Shown one piece after another: positions 34,860-42,827 of a stretch of 64,000 nucleotides of DNA. Location of the stretch: NCBI GenBank assembly GCA_027023265.1, contig JALVVV010000055.1, forward strand, positions 145,907 to 209,906, read 5' to 3'. The notes beneath the pieces are model-generated. The model had not been told where the DNA came from. It was given only the letters and a program-made list of their open reading frames with translations, and ran no database searches. Origin of the DNA: DHVE2 group archaeon (GTDB lineage: Archaea; Thermoplasmatota; Thermoplasmata; Thermoplasmatales; Aciduliprofundaceae). Positions within the stretch are counted from its first letter, which is position 1. Each line of letters starts with the position of its first letter. Both the position numbers and the translations under genes were made by a program.

Positions 34860-35777
34860 TCACGGTTTAACCAGCATGATGATTTTCCAGATCACGGTTA
34901 AGAGAGTAATCGCAATTAGCACCACGATAACGAGGGAGATCACAAAGAATGAGAGTACCATGGTATTGTTCAAATGGGCCATAATCATTGAGATTGTGAA
35001 TATTGGTGCTTGGAACGTTTTAAACAATGCAAACCCTATAAATGCAGCCAATAGCTCCAAATTTTCTACGAATTTAAGCAGGTCGAACCCAAGTGGATTA
35101 AGGTTGAAAGCTATGTTCCAATTTAAATAGGTTATTTTCTGAGCTGTAACTGTCCACACGTTCCAAATCTGAGAAAACGCCTTTGTTACTCCCTGTTCTA
35201 ATTGACTTCCCCAATCCCCACCTGTTGAAAAAGAAACAATTGTAAAATCATTGAACTTCGGGATTAAATCGTAGTTGATTGTGTATGTGTCTGTAACAAT
35301 ACCACCCACCAGATGCTCGTAATAGAGATGGACATGGAGATCCCAAAAGTAAACGCCGTCCCTGTTCTCTTTCACAAGGATCTTATTACTCTCTAAGCCT
35401 ATGCTTCCGATATCGCCCCAGCCATCGCTTGGTTTGCTTTTTGAATCTGATGCAACGGTGTACACGTGAGTTCCGGCCACTTTAATCTCTGCTGATGCGG
35501 TTTTGAGGATGTACCCCGGAGTTCCGCCTTTCCACACGTACGTTGGAATGTTTCCGACCGAAAACTGGGCATACATGGAGTCATATGCCCCGTTCATGCA
35601 TACGTAATCCCTGACTGTCACATCCATCCACATGGTGATATCCCAAGGGACTCCGACCTGTAGCGCTTTCACGTGAATCTTGTCGGAAAAATGCGTTGTT
35701 GGGATTGAATCCGCGTAGGCCGGGGAAAGAAGCAGGACGGAAAGAAAGAGGAAAAATATGATTGTGTGCGCTCGCAT
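34860..35777 (-). CDS. Signal-peptide protein with two C-terminal membrane helices (305 aa)
   Basis: It starts with a signal peptide (MRAHTIIFFLFLSVLLLSPA, cleavage near AYA), followed by a ~190-residue beta-rich ectodomain and two membrane helices (about residues 235-260 and 272-300). Candidate envelope or spike protein. The ectodomain part (35280-35777) is GC-richer than the C-terminal membrane part, a mosaic like that of the 30178 gene. Homologues are not recognised. Confidence 0.6.
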   Translation of the reverse strand: MRAHTIIFFLFLSVLLLSPAYADSIPTTHFSDKIHVKALQVGVPWDITMWMDVTVRDYVCMNGAYDSMYAQFSVGNIPTYVWKGGTPGYILKTASAEIKVAGTHVYTVASDSKSKPSDGWGDIGSIGLESNKILVKENRDGVYFWDLHVHLYYEHLVGGIVTDTYTINYDLIPKFNDFTIVSFSTGGDWGSQLEQGVTKAFSQIWNVWTVTAQKITYLNWNIAFNLNPLGFDLLKFVENLELLAAFIGFALFKTFQAPIFTISMIMAHLNNTMVLSFFVISLVIVVLIAITLLTVIWKIIMLVKP

Positions 35778-35787
35778 GTAAATCCCC

Positions 35788-36165
35788 CTAATCCGTGCGC
35801 GTGAACTGGCGGAGCTTGAAGAAGCCCCAAATCATAGCCAAAGATATAATTATTAAGCCAATGAAAATCACTGGACCAACAGGGATGTCATTCCACTGCA
35901 CGTTCCACACCGCAGAGAACCAATTGTTTATAGCATCAGTTAATCCACTCACTAATTTACTCAAATTATCCCAAATTGCGCCGAAGAAATCAAAGATAGG
36001 CTTTAAAAGCGGGTTATCATTCGATAGCGTAGAGAGTGCAAAGTTATGTGGGTTTATTCCGTGTGGACTGATGACCAGCCCCGGCAGTAAAAAAAGAGAA
36101 AAAAATGCTAACTGGAGCACCTGCGCCCGGGCTTTGAATTGTTTCCATATCCTCACTATTTTCAT
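35788..36165 (-). CDS. Small membrane protein with N- and C-terminal helices (125 aa)
   Basis: ATG 36165 with GGGGTGA upstream. A basic start and hydrophobic helix (VLQLAFFSLFLLPGLVISP) precede an amphipathic middle (IFDFFGAIWDNLSKLVSGLT) and a strong C-terminal helix (GPVIFIGLIIISLAMIWGFF) with a short basic tail. Size and plan recall small major structural proteins of membrane-containing archaeal viruses, but no sequence motif proves it. Confidence 0.55.
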   Translation of the reverse strand: MKIVRIWKQFKARAQVLQLAFFSLFLLPGLVISPHGINPHNFALSTLSNDNPLLKPIFDFFGAIWDNLSKLVSGLTDAINNWFSAVWNVQWNDIPVGPVIFIGLIIISLAMIWGFFKLRQFTRTD

Positions 36166-36178
36166 GGTTTTCACCCCG

Positions 36179-36490
36179 TCACTGGATCATGTTCGCTAAG
36201 AACGGTTTGTCATGGTACCATCCTCTGAGGCCTTGGGTGAACCACAACAGCGGGATCGCTATGAACCAAATGGCTATGAATGCGTAGCCCACAACGCCGT
36301 AGCCCCCAGCCACCGCCGAGCGTACTACCACTATGAATCCCGTGAGGAAGCTCGTGGCGTACGTAGTTCCTGATGTGCTCAGCGAGATGATTGTGCCCCA
36401 AAATTTTGAGGGGTTCGACTTAGTTAACCACGAATAGCCAAAGTACCCGAGGATTAGCCCTATTATTGCCACCAAAAATTCCGCTATCAT
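36179..36490 (-). CDS. Multi-span small membrane protein (103 aa)
   Basis: ATG 36490 has a perfect GGAGGTGAT 4 nt upstream. Three hydrophobic segments: 4-22, ~40-62 and ~68-88. The middle is rich in Ser, Thr, Gly and Ala. High expression is suggested by the strong ribosome site. It may be a matrix-like or major membrane protein of the particle, comparable in plan to pleolipovirus VP3; this is inference. Confidence 0.55.
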   Translation of the reverse strand: MIAEFLVAIIGLILGYFGYSWLTKSNPSKFWGTIISLSTSGTTYATSFLTGFIVVVRSAVAGGYGVVGYAFIAIWFIAIPLLWFTQGLRGWYHDKPFLANMIQ

Positions 36491-36495
36491 CTTAA

Positions 36496-37491
36496 TCACC
36501 TCCTTCTCCTATGTGTGGATCTTCTCCTGTGCGAGCTGCGATGGGTGCGGTGCGTTCTCCTCGATCTCGATCTCGAACTGCGAGAGCGTGCCGCCCTGGA
36601 ATATCTGCGATGCTGGATTATGTGCTCGATTAATCCGTTATGGGTCGTGGGATTCCACGCCGGTGAAGTCACGAACAGAACCGCAATGCCGATGCCAGTC
36701 CAGATTGCCAAAATCACTTCTGTGGCGTCGTACGTGCCCACAACTGCGCGGCCGTGCGGGTGCAGGTATTGGATTTTAAAGTATACAGTGTTGCCTTCAC
36801 TGATGATGTCATGCGTTGGGTCTGCTGAGAGAAGTACTATTTTTGTTACCCATGTCGTATTATCCTGTTTTGATGCAATGAGGCTTGCTATTGCTGGGTC
36901 TATTTTGAGCGTGTATCTGAGCGTGCCATTTGAAGTAGTGTTGATTCTATCTATGTATACATATCCTCCCAGTCCGTTCTTTAGTGAGTATGCTGTATCG
37001 CCCCCATAAAAATCTGTTACTTTTGCGATTTTTATGTATAGTATTGCTGTTGTGTTTGCGTTCAGCCCGTCTATCGCGATTTTTAGTTTGTTGATGTTTT
37101 TGTTTAGTATGTTTTTAGCGCTCACGTTCATGCTGAAAAATAGCGAGTTTCCTGCGCTTGTGTTATCGGTAGTGCTCGCTCCTGTATCTACTATTACTTC
37201 GTTCCATCCGCTTTCGTTGTTGTGTTGCACTCCCCAAAATGGCGATAGTGCTGCTGCGTGCAGTCCTTCAGGGTCGTATATCGCAGCTGCTACCTTTGCG
37301 CTTGTTGCTCCTGTGATGAAATAGCTATCTATTGCTGTGCTGTTGTCAAAGTTGTACGCTACCGATTCGGTACCTGCGATGTGCTCGTTCCAGTACTCCA
37401 CTCCGGCCACGCTGAAGGGCATTGCTACAACGAGCAAAAGAAGTGCCAGCGTGGCCCAAAATATTTTCCTTCCTTGCCGATATTTGCCCAC
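36496..37491 (-). CDS. Signal-anchored ectodomain protein with arginine-rich internal tail
   Basis: GTG 37491 is preceded by GAGGTGAT. The 331-residue product has a signal sequence (residues ~9-30), a ~225-residue beta-rich ectodomain with N-x-S/T sites, one membrane helix (~262-282), and a 37-residue tail (295-331) with 18 Arg, many Ser/His/Thr and no Lys. Topology puts the tail inside, where it could bind nucleic acid. First gene of the presumed virion block and most likely its spike. The stop lies within the ribosome site of the next gene. Confidence 0.6.
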   Translation of the reverse strand: MGKYRQGRKIFWATLALLLLVVAMPFSVAGVEYWNEHIAGTESVAYNFDNSTAIDSYFITGATSAKVAAAIYDPEGLHAAALSPFWGVQHNNESGWNEVIVDTGASTTDNTSAGNSLFFSMNVSAKNILNKNINKLKIAIDGLNANTTAILYIKIAKVTDFYGGDTAYSLKNGLGGYVYIDRINTTSNGTLRYTLKIDPAIASLIASKQDNTTWVTKIVLLSADPTHDIISEGNTVYFKIQYLHPHGRAVVGTYDATEVILAIWTGIGIAVLFVTSPAWNPTTHNGLIEHIIQHRRYSRAARSRSSRSRSRRTHRTHRSSHRRRSTHRRRR

Positions 37492-37496
37492 TTAAT

Positions 37497-37535
37497 ATCA
37501 CCTCACTTTAGACGATAGTCGTAATTACATATAAG
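37497..37535 (-). promoter_or_regulatory. Promoter of the virion-like block
   Basis: On the minus strand CTTATATGTAAT (37524-37535) is a TATA box ~27-35 nt upstream of GAGGTGAT (37497-37504) and the GTG at 37491. It separates the Rep unit from the structural-type genes. Confidence 0.5.
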
Positions 37536-37556
37536 GAAGTGCCACCATTGACGATG

Positions 37557-37784
37557 TTAAAGCTCGAAAACGTACACACGGATCTTATCTGCGCCCTCTC
37601 TCCGCACTTCCACAATATTAAACTCTGATTCTAAGATCTTTGTGATGCGAACCTTATCACCTACCGACAATTGACGATTAAGATATTCCTCAATTGCCGT
37701 ATGGATATCGAACTGCGTAACTGCCCCGCGCTCCTTGATGACCTGAATCGCTATCTTCACCACTATGCGACGCGGGATTTTCAT
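37557..37784 (-). CDS. Small winged-helix protein downstream of Rep (75 aa)
   Basis: ATG 37784 overlaps the Rep stop (ATGA) with GGAGGAGGAT upstream. The protein folds as helix-helix-helix-wing (IVVKIAIQVIKERGAVTQFD, VGDKVRITKILESEFNIVEV). Co-translation with Rep suggests copy-number control or an accessory at the origin. No signature beyond the winged-helix pattern. Confidence 0.55.
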   Translation of the reverse strand: MKIPRRIVVKIAIQVIKERGAVTQFDIHTAIEEYLNRQLSVGDKVRITKILESEFNIVEVRREGADKIRVYVFEL

Positions 37785-38965
37785 CCGTATCCTCCTCCAA
37801 ATTCTGAATATACTACATCTGCCCACCACGGCAGAACTTCGAGAAGCTCCACAGCCCACGCCGTGCCGAAAAATTGCCATTCGCCCGTGCGATGCTCATA
37901 TAAGAGTTTCTTGCCTAAAATCCGCGCCGTTGTGTAGAACCTGCGGTTTGTGACCCAGTACAAGGCAAGAGTGCCAAGCGCTGAATCTTTCATGCTCATT
38001 GTTTTCAAAAGATATTTTTTCAGGTATTGTTTCACGCTCCGGCCACCATCCCGTGGTTTTCTCTTTTTCCAGCTCCATGAGCCTTTGCGGTTGATTATTG
38101 CGTATTCGTAGTTTATGATGCCCTGACCCAAGCGGTTCCATTCTTCCGTGATTTCTTCATGGTCTGCGAGATATCCCACGTCGAAAAACACCACGTGAAG
38201 GTGTGGGAGTCCCTTCTTTGTGAACTCTAAAACTTTTATGTAAGGGGGCCTCCTCCCGAGCTTTTTCTGAAGCCAGCTCATGAAAGAGTTCCATGCCCAC
38301 GATATGGCCATCGTGGCTTCATATATGCTTGAAAATTGAGATGGATCTGTTGTGAGTGTGAGGAATACCCCGTTTTGATAGTGTTTGGTGGCATAACTCC
38401 ATGCATGATCATATCGAGCAAGGAGCTTCCTTCTCCGCTTATCATCGTTGAATCTTGTTCGGTACCCCATTAATGCAAATTTTTCCGGGTCTTTGCGATG
38501 CCGTAGTAATATGACCTTCGCATCGACAAGGTCAAGGTATTGTGTGAAGAGCTCCTCCAAAAAGTCATAGTGATCTTCATGGAGTCGGATCTCATTCATG
38601 ATGAGTTCTTCCGCCATGGCTCGGTAGCTCTGAAATCCGCTATTTTCCTCATGGTTTGAATTTTGCTTGGGGGCTAATCGCCCCCTTATCAAGTCAAGGT
38701 ACGCCCGCCTTCCGGCGGCGGTTGTGGTGAACCAGATTAAGCCATCCATCTTGAGTTTGTAAAAATAGCCAGAATTCAACAGCTCCCGTTCCACCTTCCG
38801 CTTAATGTTTCTGGCAATATTCGATGTGAGCCTGACGCCAAGAACACGGCGGGCAAAATCCAAAAGTGCGCCGAGGGATACGTATTGTTGTGTTTCCGCT
38901 TTTCTTAACGAGTAATTAATAAGCTTTGTGGTGAATTCTTCGGTATAAAAAAGAGAAGAGGACAT
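37781..38965 (-). CDS. rep: HUH-type rolling-circle replication initiator
   Basis: The 394-residue protein has the three Rep motifs: motif 1 FLTLTTD (201-207), the metal-binding HUH motif GLPHLHVVFF (H255, H257) and motif 3 VKQYLKKYLL with Y314 and Y318. The N-terminal ~100 residues contain winged-helix-like segments. HUH Reps nick the double-strand origin and initiate rolling-circle replication of small plasmids and several archaeal viruses. It lies 125 nt from attR. An origin is expected near the gene but no clear nick-site hairpin was found by eye. Confidence 0.85.
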   Translation of the reverse strand: MSSSLFYTEEFTTKLINYSLRKAETQQYVSLGALLDFARRVLGVRLTSNIARNIKRKVERELLNSGYFYKLKMDGLIWFTTTAAGRRAYLDLIRGRLAPKQNSNHEENSGFQSYRAMAEELIMNEIRLHEDHYDFLEELFTQYLDLVDAKVILLRHRKDPEKFALMGYRTRFNDDKRRRKLLARYDHAWSYATKHYQNGVFLTLTTDPSQFSSIYEATMAISWAWNSFMSWLQKKLGRRPPYIKVLEFTKKGLPHLHVVFFDVGYLADHEEITEEWNRLGQGIINYEYAIINRKGSWSWKKRKPRDGGRSVKQYLKKYLLKTMSMKDSALGTLALYWVTNRRFYTTARILGKKLLYEHRTGEWQFFGTAWAVELLEVLPWWADVVYSEFGGGYG

Positions 38966-39069
38966 GAAGCCCCTTCAGAGTTCCCCCACGAGACACAGAA
39001 GCAAATCCTTATCGCCCTTGGGTGGCCACCAGTGCCCTGTATTCTTCCATTCCTGAAAAAGCTCCTTTC

Positions 39070-39079
39070 GGATTTGCTC
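39070..39079 (+). repeat. Right-end copy of the ggatttgctc repeat
   Basis: Exact 10-base copy, same orientation as at 27171 and 27280, 11 nt before attR. A nine-base inverted copy (agcaaatcc) is at 39000-39008. Candidate integrase arm sites. Confidence 0.5.
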
Positions 39080-39090
39080 AGAAAAATGAC

Positions 39091-39108
39091 AATCCCGGCC
39101 GGGGCGCT
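39091..39108 (+). repeat. attR: right copy of 18-bp direct repeat
   Basis: Identical to 27152-27169; it does not continue into a tRNA, so it marks the far junction of the insertion. Host sequence resumes after it. Confidence 0.93.
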
Positions 39109-39817
39109 GTTCTCTGTTTATAGTGTGCTGGCTTGGATGATTTTTTCGAGAATTTCTTTTTAGTTCGCTTAGTTATCCCGTAAATTTTCTGCAGGTTTTC
39201 ATATTAAAAGAAAAATCAATCACGACCTCAATTTTTACTTGCTTCTATTGTGTGTTTAAAGAATGCTTTACAGCGTTTAATCCTCTGCGATATGCGTAGC
39301 GTATATACTTGCTCTCATGGTACGCCGTGGATTTTCATCCATGCTTCCACCGCGACCCACACAAAGAAGCCTATTCCGATAAGATGTAGTAATATTATCA
39401 CAAGGCCACTCTTGTTCATGAAGTGTATCTCTTTTTCTTGGTATTTTTCATCATCACAATATAGTTCACTGTCATCAGGAAGGCAAACACTCCAGCCCAA
39501 CTATTCCTCAAATAAATCTCTTCTCTGGAGTATCTGTTGTTGGGGAGGAGGCAGGATACTAAGTCAATACGATGGTTTTCACTATGATTATCGTTCCGAA
39601 TATACTTATTACCGTGGCTACTTTTCTTCACCATTTCTTTTATTCATCCTATTCCTTTTATTTATTCTTTTCGCATAGCAGAATTGCCCGTAACCCATCT
39701 TTATATTTGTGCCCAAAAACTTTCATTTCACAATTCATATGGTTTATAAAAAAATATTGAAGAGGTGTTCATTTCTTTTAGCTGAGACATCTAACTATTC
39801 TGCTACCTATCTATTTT
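39109..39817. other. 709-bp region without a convincing gene
   Basis: AT-rich stretch between attR and the transporter gene. On the minus strand two short overlapping ORFs look membrane-like: one ending in WAGVFAFLMTVNYIVMMKN (stop at 39416), and a 34-residue peptide from ATG 39419 to 39315 starting MNKSGLVIILLHLIGIGFF, joined by an ATGA overlap. Another hydrophobic stretch upstream is in a different frame. This could be a tiny membrane-protein pair or the remains of a decayed gene. A longer plus-strand frame looks like a shadow. Confidence 0.4.
39315..39419 (-). CDS. Possible 34-aa single-span membrane peptide
   Basis: One hydrophobic helix followed by WVAVEAWMKIHGVP. The start overlaps the stop of another short hydrophobic frame (ATGA). 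No strong ribosome site. Tentative. Confidence 0.3.
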   Translation of the reverse strand: MNKSGLVIILLHLIGIGFFVWVAVEAWMKIHGVP

Positions 39818-40873
39818 TTATTTTTCAATCGCTGTATCCGGGCTTGCCTGTGCATTCATTTTATCTTCATCCTCTCCCCACTTCTTCTTGAGCTTCTTGG
39901 ATATTGTCTGTATGTAGAATACCATGAACGGCACCTGTATAAGCACACCACCTATGGCAACACCTATGGCTGACTTTGCTCCGAAGAGCATGAAAGCCAG
40001 AGCCATGGCTATGGACTCGTTTTTTGCCACTGATGTTATCGTTATTGATGCAGTGTCCCTGTAATTAAGTTTCATTGCTCTTGGAAGATATATCCCTATA
40101 ACCATCATTATTGCGAAGAACAATATAGAAACCACTACGATATTAACCAGAAATTCCCAGTGGGATATTATCCCTTTTCCGTTTATTACGAACAAGAAGA
40201 AAATCATAAAGAGAACACCCAAAAACGAAAAGCCTTCAAAGGATGGAACTATCTGAAGATATTTTTCCTCACCCATTTTTTTCTGGAGAGCAACGCGTGT
40301 AATCCACCCAAGGAACATCGGGATGAGAATTACTAAGGCAATCTGCCTTACCATAAACAAGAATGGCACGGGTACAGACCTGTGTATGAGTACAGTGGCC
40401 CAGCCAGGTGCTGCAATTATAGTTAAGAGGTAGCTTATTGCAATTATCCCGAGTGTAAGTTCTACATTTGCGCCTACAAATGCAGACGCTGCGGTATTCA
40501 TGGCTGAGCAGGGACTTACTCCCACCAATATCATTCCAGCCCCCAGATCAGGGTAATTACCCATGAGTGACCATACCAACGCGCCAATTATAAGAGGCGA
40601 GATTATGAAATTAATGAGAAGAGATAATCCTATTTTTTTAGGTCTTTTAACCACCTCTTTCAATTCACCCATGTGAAGATCAATCATCATGGGATAGAGC
40701 ATCCAGAACAGCCCTATGATGACTGTGAATTCAAGTTTTGAGGCTATTGAGTGGGGTATGAAATATCCCACAGCTAACCCGAGTACCATCACTGTGCTTA
40801 CCGGTATGATAATATGACTCACCATCCATTTGGTAACCTTTATAAATCTTGCAAGGGGTTGCTTTTCTCCCAT
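39818..40873 (-). CDS. ACR3/bile acid-sodium symporter family permease
   Basis: The 351-residue membrane protein has ~10 helices. LFWMLYPMMIDLHMGEL, GVSPCSAMNTAASAFVGANV with a conserved-type Cys in the fourth span, and VAKNESIAMALA resemble the ACR3 arsenite-efflux branch of the BART superfamily. An arsenite role fits but is not proven; sodium-coupled organic anion transport is the alternative. GGTGAT precedes ATG 40873. It follows the USP gene by 5 nt and is co-transcribed with it. No arsR is adjacent. Confidence 0.75.
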   Translation of the reverse strand: MGEKQPLARFIKVTKWMVSHIIIPVSTVMVLGLAVGYFIPHSIASKLEFTVIIGLFWMLYPMMIDLHMGELKEVVKRPKKIGLSLLINFIISPLIIGALVWSLMGNYPDLGAGMILVGVSPCSAMNTAASAFVGANVELTLGIIAISYLLTIIAAPGWATVLIHRSVPVPFLFMVRQIALVILIPMFLGWITRVALQKKMGEEKYLQIVPSFEGFSFLGVLFMIFFLFVINGKGIISHWEFLVNIVVVSILFFAIMMVIGIYLPRAMKLNYRDTASITITSVAKNESIAMALAFMLFGAKSAIGVAIGGVLIQVPFMVFYIQTISKKLKKKWGEDEDKMNAQASPDTAIEK

Positions 40874-40878
40874 GTTAA

Positions 40879-41337
40879 TCACCCTCTTACCAGCAGCACG
40901 GGGATATTCGAAGCATGTCTCACGACATTTTCAGCTACACTACCTATGAGCACGTCTTCCATTCTGCTCTTTCCGTGTGAGCCCAAGACTATTATGGAGA
41001 CACCCTCTTTTTTTGCTGTATCTACGATATTAATGGCCGGTTTTCCAATCTTGACTACTGTCTTAACTTTCAGGCCATGTTTTTCGAGTTCTTCTTTTAT
41101 TCCTTCCATCTTCTTCTTTGCCTGAGCGATTACCTTCTCTTCTATCTCTTCCTCACATTTTTTCACGTCCTCTTTGCTCCATATGCATGATTCAATCATG
41201 GCCTCCAGGGTAACATTCTCCACCACGTGCACTACCACGACTTCCTCTGTGCCTGCTTCTTTGAGCTTTATGACGTATCTGAGTGCATTTGTGGCAGATG
41301 GCGTGAAATCCGTCGCGAACAGCACCTTCCTGAACAT
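40879..41337 (-). CDS. Universal stress protein (UspA family)
   Basis: The 152-residue protein shows MFRKVLFATDFTPSATNALR and the ATP-binding motif VLGSHGKSRMEDVLIGSVAENVVRHASNIPVLLVR (in part: G-S-H-G...G-S-V). GGTGAT precedes ATG 41337. It may bind ATP and regulate the adjacent transporter; small USPs next to permeases are common in Archaea. Confidence 0.92.
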   Translation of the reverse strand: MFRKVLFATDFTPSATNALRYVIKLKEAGTEEVVVVHVVENVTLEAMIESCIWSKEDVKKCEEEIEEKVIAQAKKKMEGIKEELEKHGLKVKTVVKIGKPAINIVDTAKKEGVSIIVLGSHGKSRMEDVLIGSVAENVVRHASNIPVLLVRG

Positions 41338-41519
41338 GTCAATCACCATTTCAATATTTTTTGAAGCTAAAAACGATTGGATATATAATCTTTGCTTGTG
41401 TCACTACTACCTGCTTTTGCAGAAGTGAAGAGGTATGCCCTCTATTGTTCATGGTAGTCTGCCTGTTTATCTACCATACTCGCAGGTATATTTTTATAGA
41501 ATGTTATTTATCTGTGCTC

Positions 41520-42818
41520 ATGGGATTCACTCCCTCTATAAGTATGGAACTTAGCGTAAATGCAATTTCTCTTGCACTGATGATAGTTTTTTTATCTGGC
41601 ATAGCTGCAATGCTTATAAGTAGAAAAACAAAATTCCCATATACTCCTCTTCTCATATTCTTTGGGATAGTGGTGGGGCCAATTCTAAACCTTATCCTAC
41701 CAAATACAGCACGGGTTCTGTTTTATTACATTCGTTCTTTCGGTCTATTTCTTGTAATGCTGGCTGCCGGGTTCCAGCTAAAAGTGTACCTCTTAAAGAA
41801 GCATATGCTTGTAATAGGCCTTCTTGATACTTTGGGTTTGCTTATAACGGCAATACTTTCAGGTCTGGTGTTTCAGTGGATATTCCACGTTCCGTGGACA
41901 ATAGGGTTTTTGTTCGGAGCAATAGTATCCGGAACTGACCCTGCCACCTTGATTCCTTTGTTTAAAATACACAAAATAGATAAAGATGTGGAAACCGTAA
42001 TTTTGACAGAGGCAATATTTAATGGTCCCCTTGCTATAATTTTAACCCTTGTTGCTTTTATCTTTATAGTTCCTGAGGTACCTGCACTTGCAAGTATAAT
42101 TGAGATTGTGCCCAGCGCATCTCTTTATTTTGCAGCAACATTTTTCTTTTTATACCAGCTATTCGCCTCAGTTCTTATTGGTATAGTCTTTGCTTTGATT
42201 TCCTACTATACTATGGATAAGCTAAATGTAAAGGAGCAACCATATCCCGTAATTCTGGTGATGGCACTGGCTTTCGGGGCTTACGTGCTTGGGGAGGGAA
42301 TAAAAGCGTCAGGGTTTCTTGTGGTAACTGTTATGGCCATAGTTCTGGCTAATTACTCTTCGCTTTTCAAGAAAAAATCAGACTCCATGGATGGTGCGAT
42401 TGATTCTAATGTGAAGTTCACAGATTCACTATCTACTTTTTCAATAATGATGATATTTGTGCTTTTAGGGGCTTCTCTTAGTATTTCCAATCTTTCGTTG
42501 AATATTCTTATCTACTCTACAGTTGTTGCTCTCTTGGTTATATTTGTGGCACGCCCTCTTGCTACTGTGGTGACACTCCCAAAAGTTGGCTTTAAAAAGT
42601 ACCTGTTCATTTCATTAGAGGGCCCTAAAGGTGCAGTGGCGTCTAGCATGGCAACGCTTCCAATTGCAATAGGCACCCAGTTTGGCGATAAAAATCTTGT
42701 GTACTGGGGGGAGATAATCCTTATATCCACCCTTTTAACAGTGTTCCTGTCCATGATACTTGAGTCCGCATGGATGCCATATTTAAGCAGGAAATTGCTC
42801 AAAAAATCCGAGGATTGA
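41520..42818 (+). CDS. Cation:proton antiporter (CPA1/NhaP-like)
   Basis: The 432-residue protein has ~12 membrane helices. SGTDPATLIPLFKIHKIDKD is the TDP motif of the ion-binding fold, EAIFNGPLAIILTLVAF corresponds to the conserved helix-5 acidic motif (here with N-G instead of N-D), and SLEGPKGAVASSMATLPIAI is the RGxxP-like region. Probable Na+(K+)/H+ exchange for pH or ion balance. The ATG at 41520 follows a TATA box (gtatatttttata) by ~22 nt; longer in-frame extensions lack support. Confidence 0.85.
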   Translation: MGFTPSISMELSVNAISLALMIVFLSGIAAMLISRKTKFPYTPLLIFFGIVVGPILNLILPNTARVLFYYIRSFGLFLVMLAAGFQLKVYLLKKHMLVIGLLDTLGLLITAILSGLVFQWIFHVPWTIGFLFGAIVSGTDPATLIPLFKIHKIDKDVETVILTEAIFNGPLAIILTLVAFIFIVPEVPALASIIEIVPSASLYFAATFFFLYQLFASVLIGIVFALISYYTMDKLNVKEQPYPVILVMALAFGAYVLGEGIKASGFLVVTVMAIVLANYSSLFKKKSDSMDGAIDSNVKFTDSLSTFSIMMIFVLLGASLSISNLSLNILIYSTVVALLVIFVARPLATVVTLPKVGFKKYLFISLEGPKGAVASSMATLPIAIGTQFGDKNLVYWGEIILISTLLTVFLSMILESAWMPYLSRKLLKKSED

Positions 42819-42827
42819 GATTAAACA

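Larger units (their letters stand above)
27152..39108. mobile_element. Integrated provirus-like element in tRNA-Asp
   Basis: About 11.94 kb between direct repeats at the 3' end of tRNA-Asp. It encodes a tyrosine integrase next to attL, AbrB and winged-helix regulators, an HUH rolling-circle Rep next to attR, a P-loop ATPase and a run of signal-peptide/membrane proteins, packed with start/stop overlaps. No restriction, toxin-antitoxin or conjugation genes are seen. All ORFs look intact, so it may be active. Known analogues with Rep + membrane proteins + NTPase are pleolipoviruses of haloarchaea; spindle-shaped viruses are the other choice. No capsid of the double-jelly-roll or HK97 type is recognised. 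Confidence 0.9.

Noticed and set aside
36496-36610. Arginine/serine-rich run as a low-complexity frameshift artefact
   Set aside because: The frame is continuous with the membrane protein, ends at a stop that feeds the next ribosome site, and uses varied Arg codons.
39250-39678. 142-codon plus-strand frame after attR
   Set aside because: Cys/Ser/Tyr-rich with no ribosome site; the minus strand has more protein-like hydrophobic frames, and both are weak.
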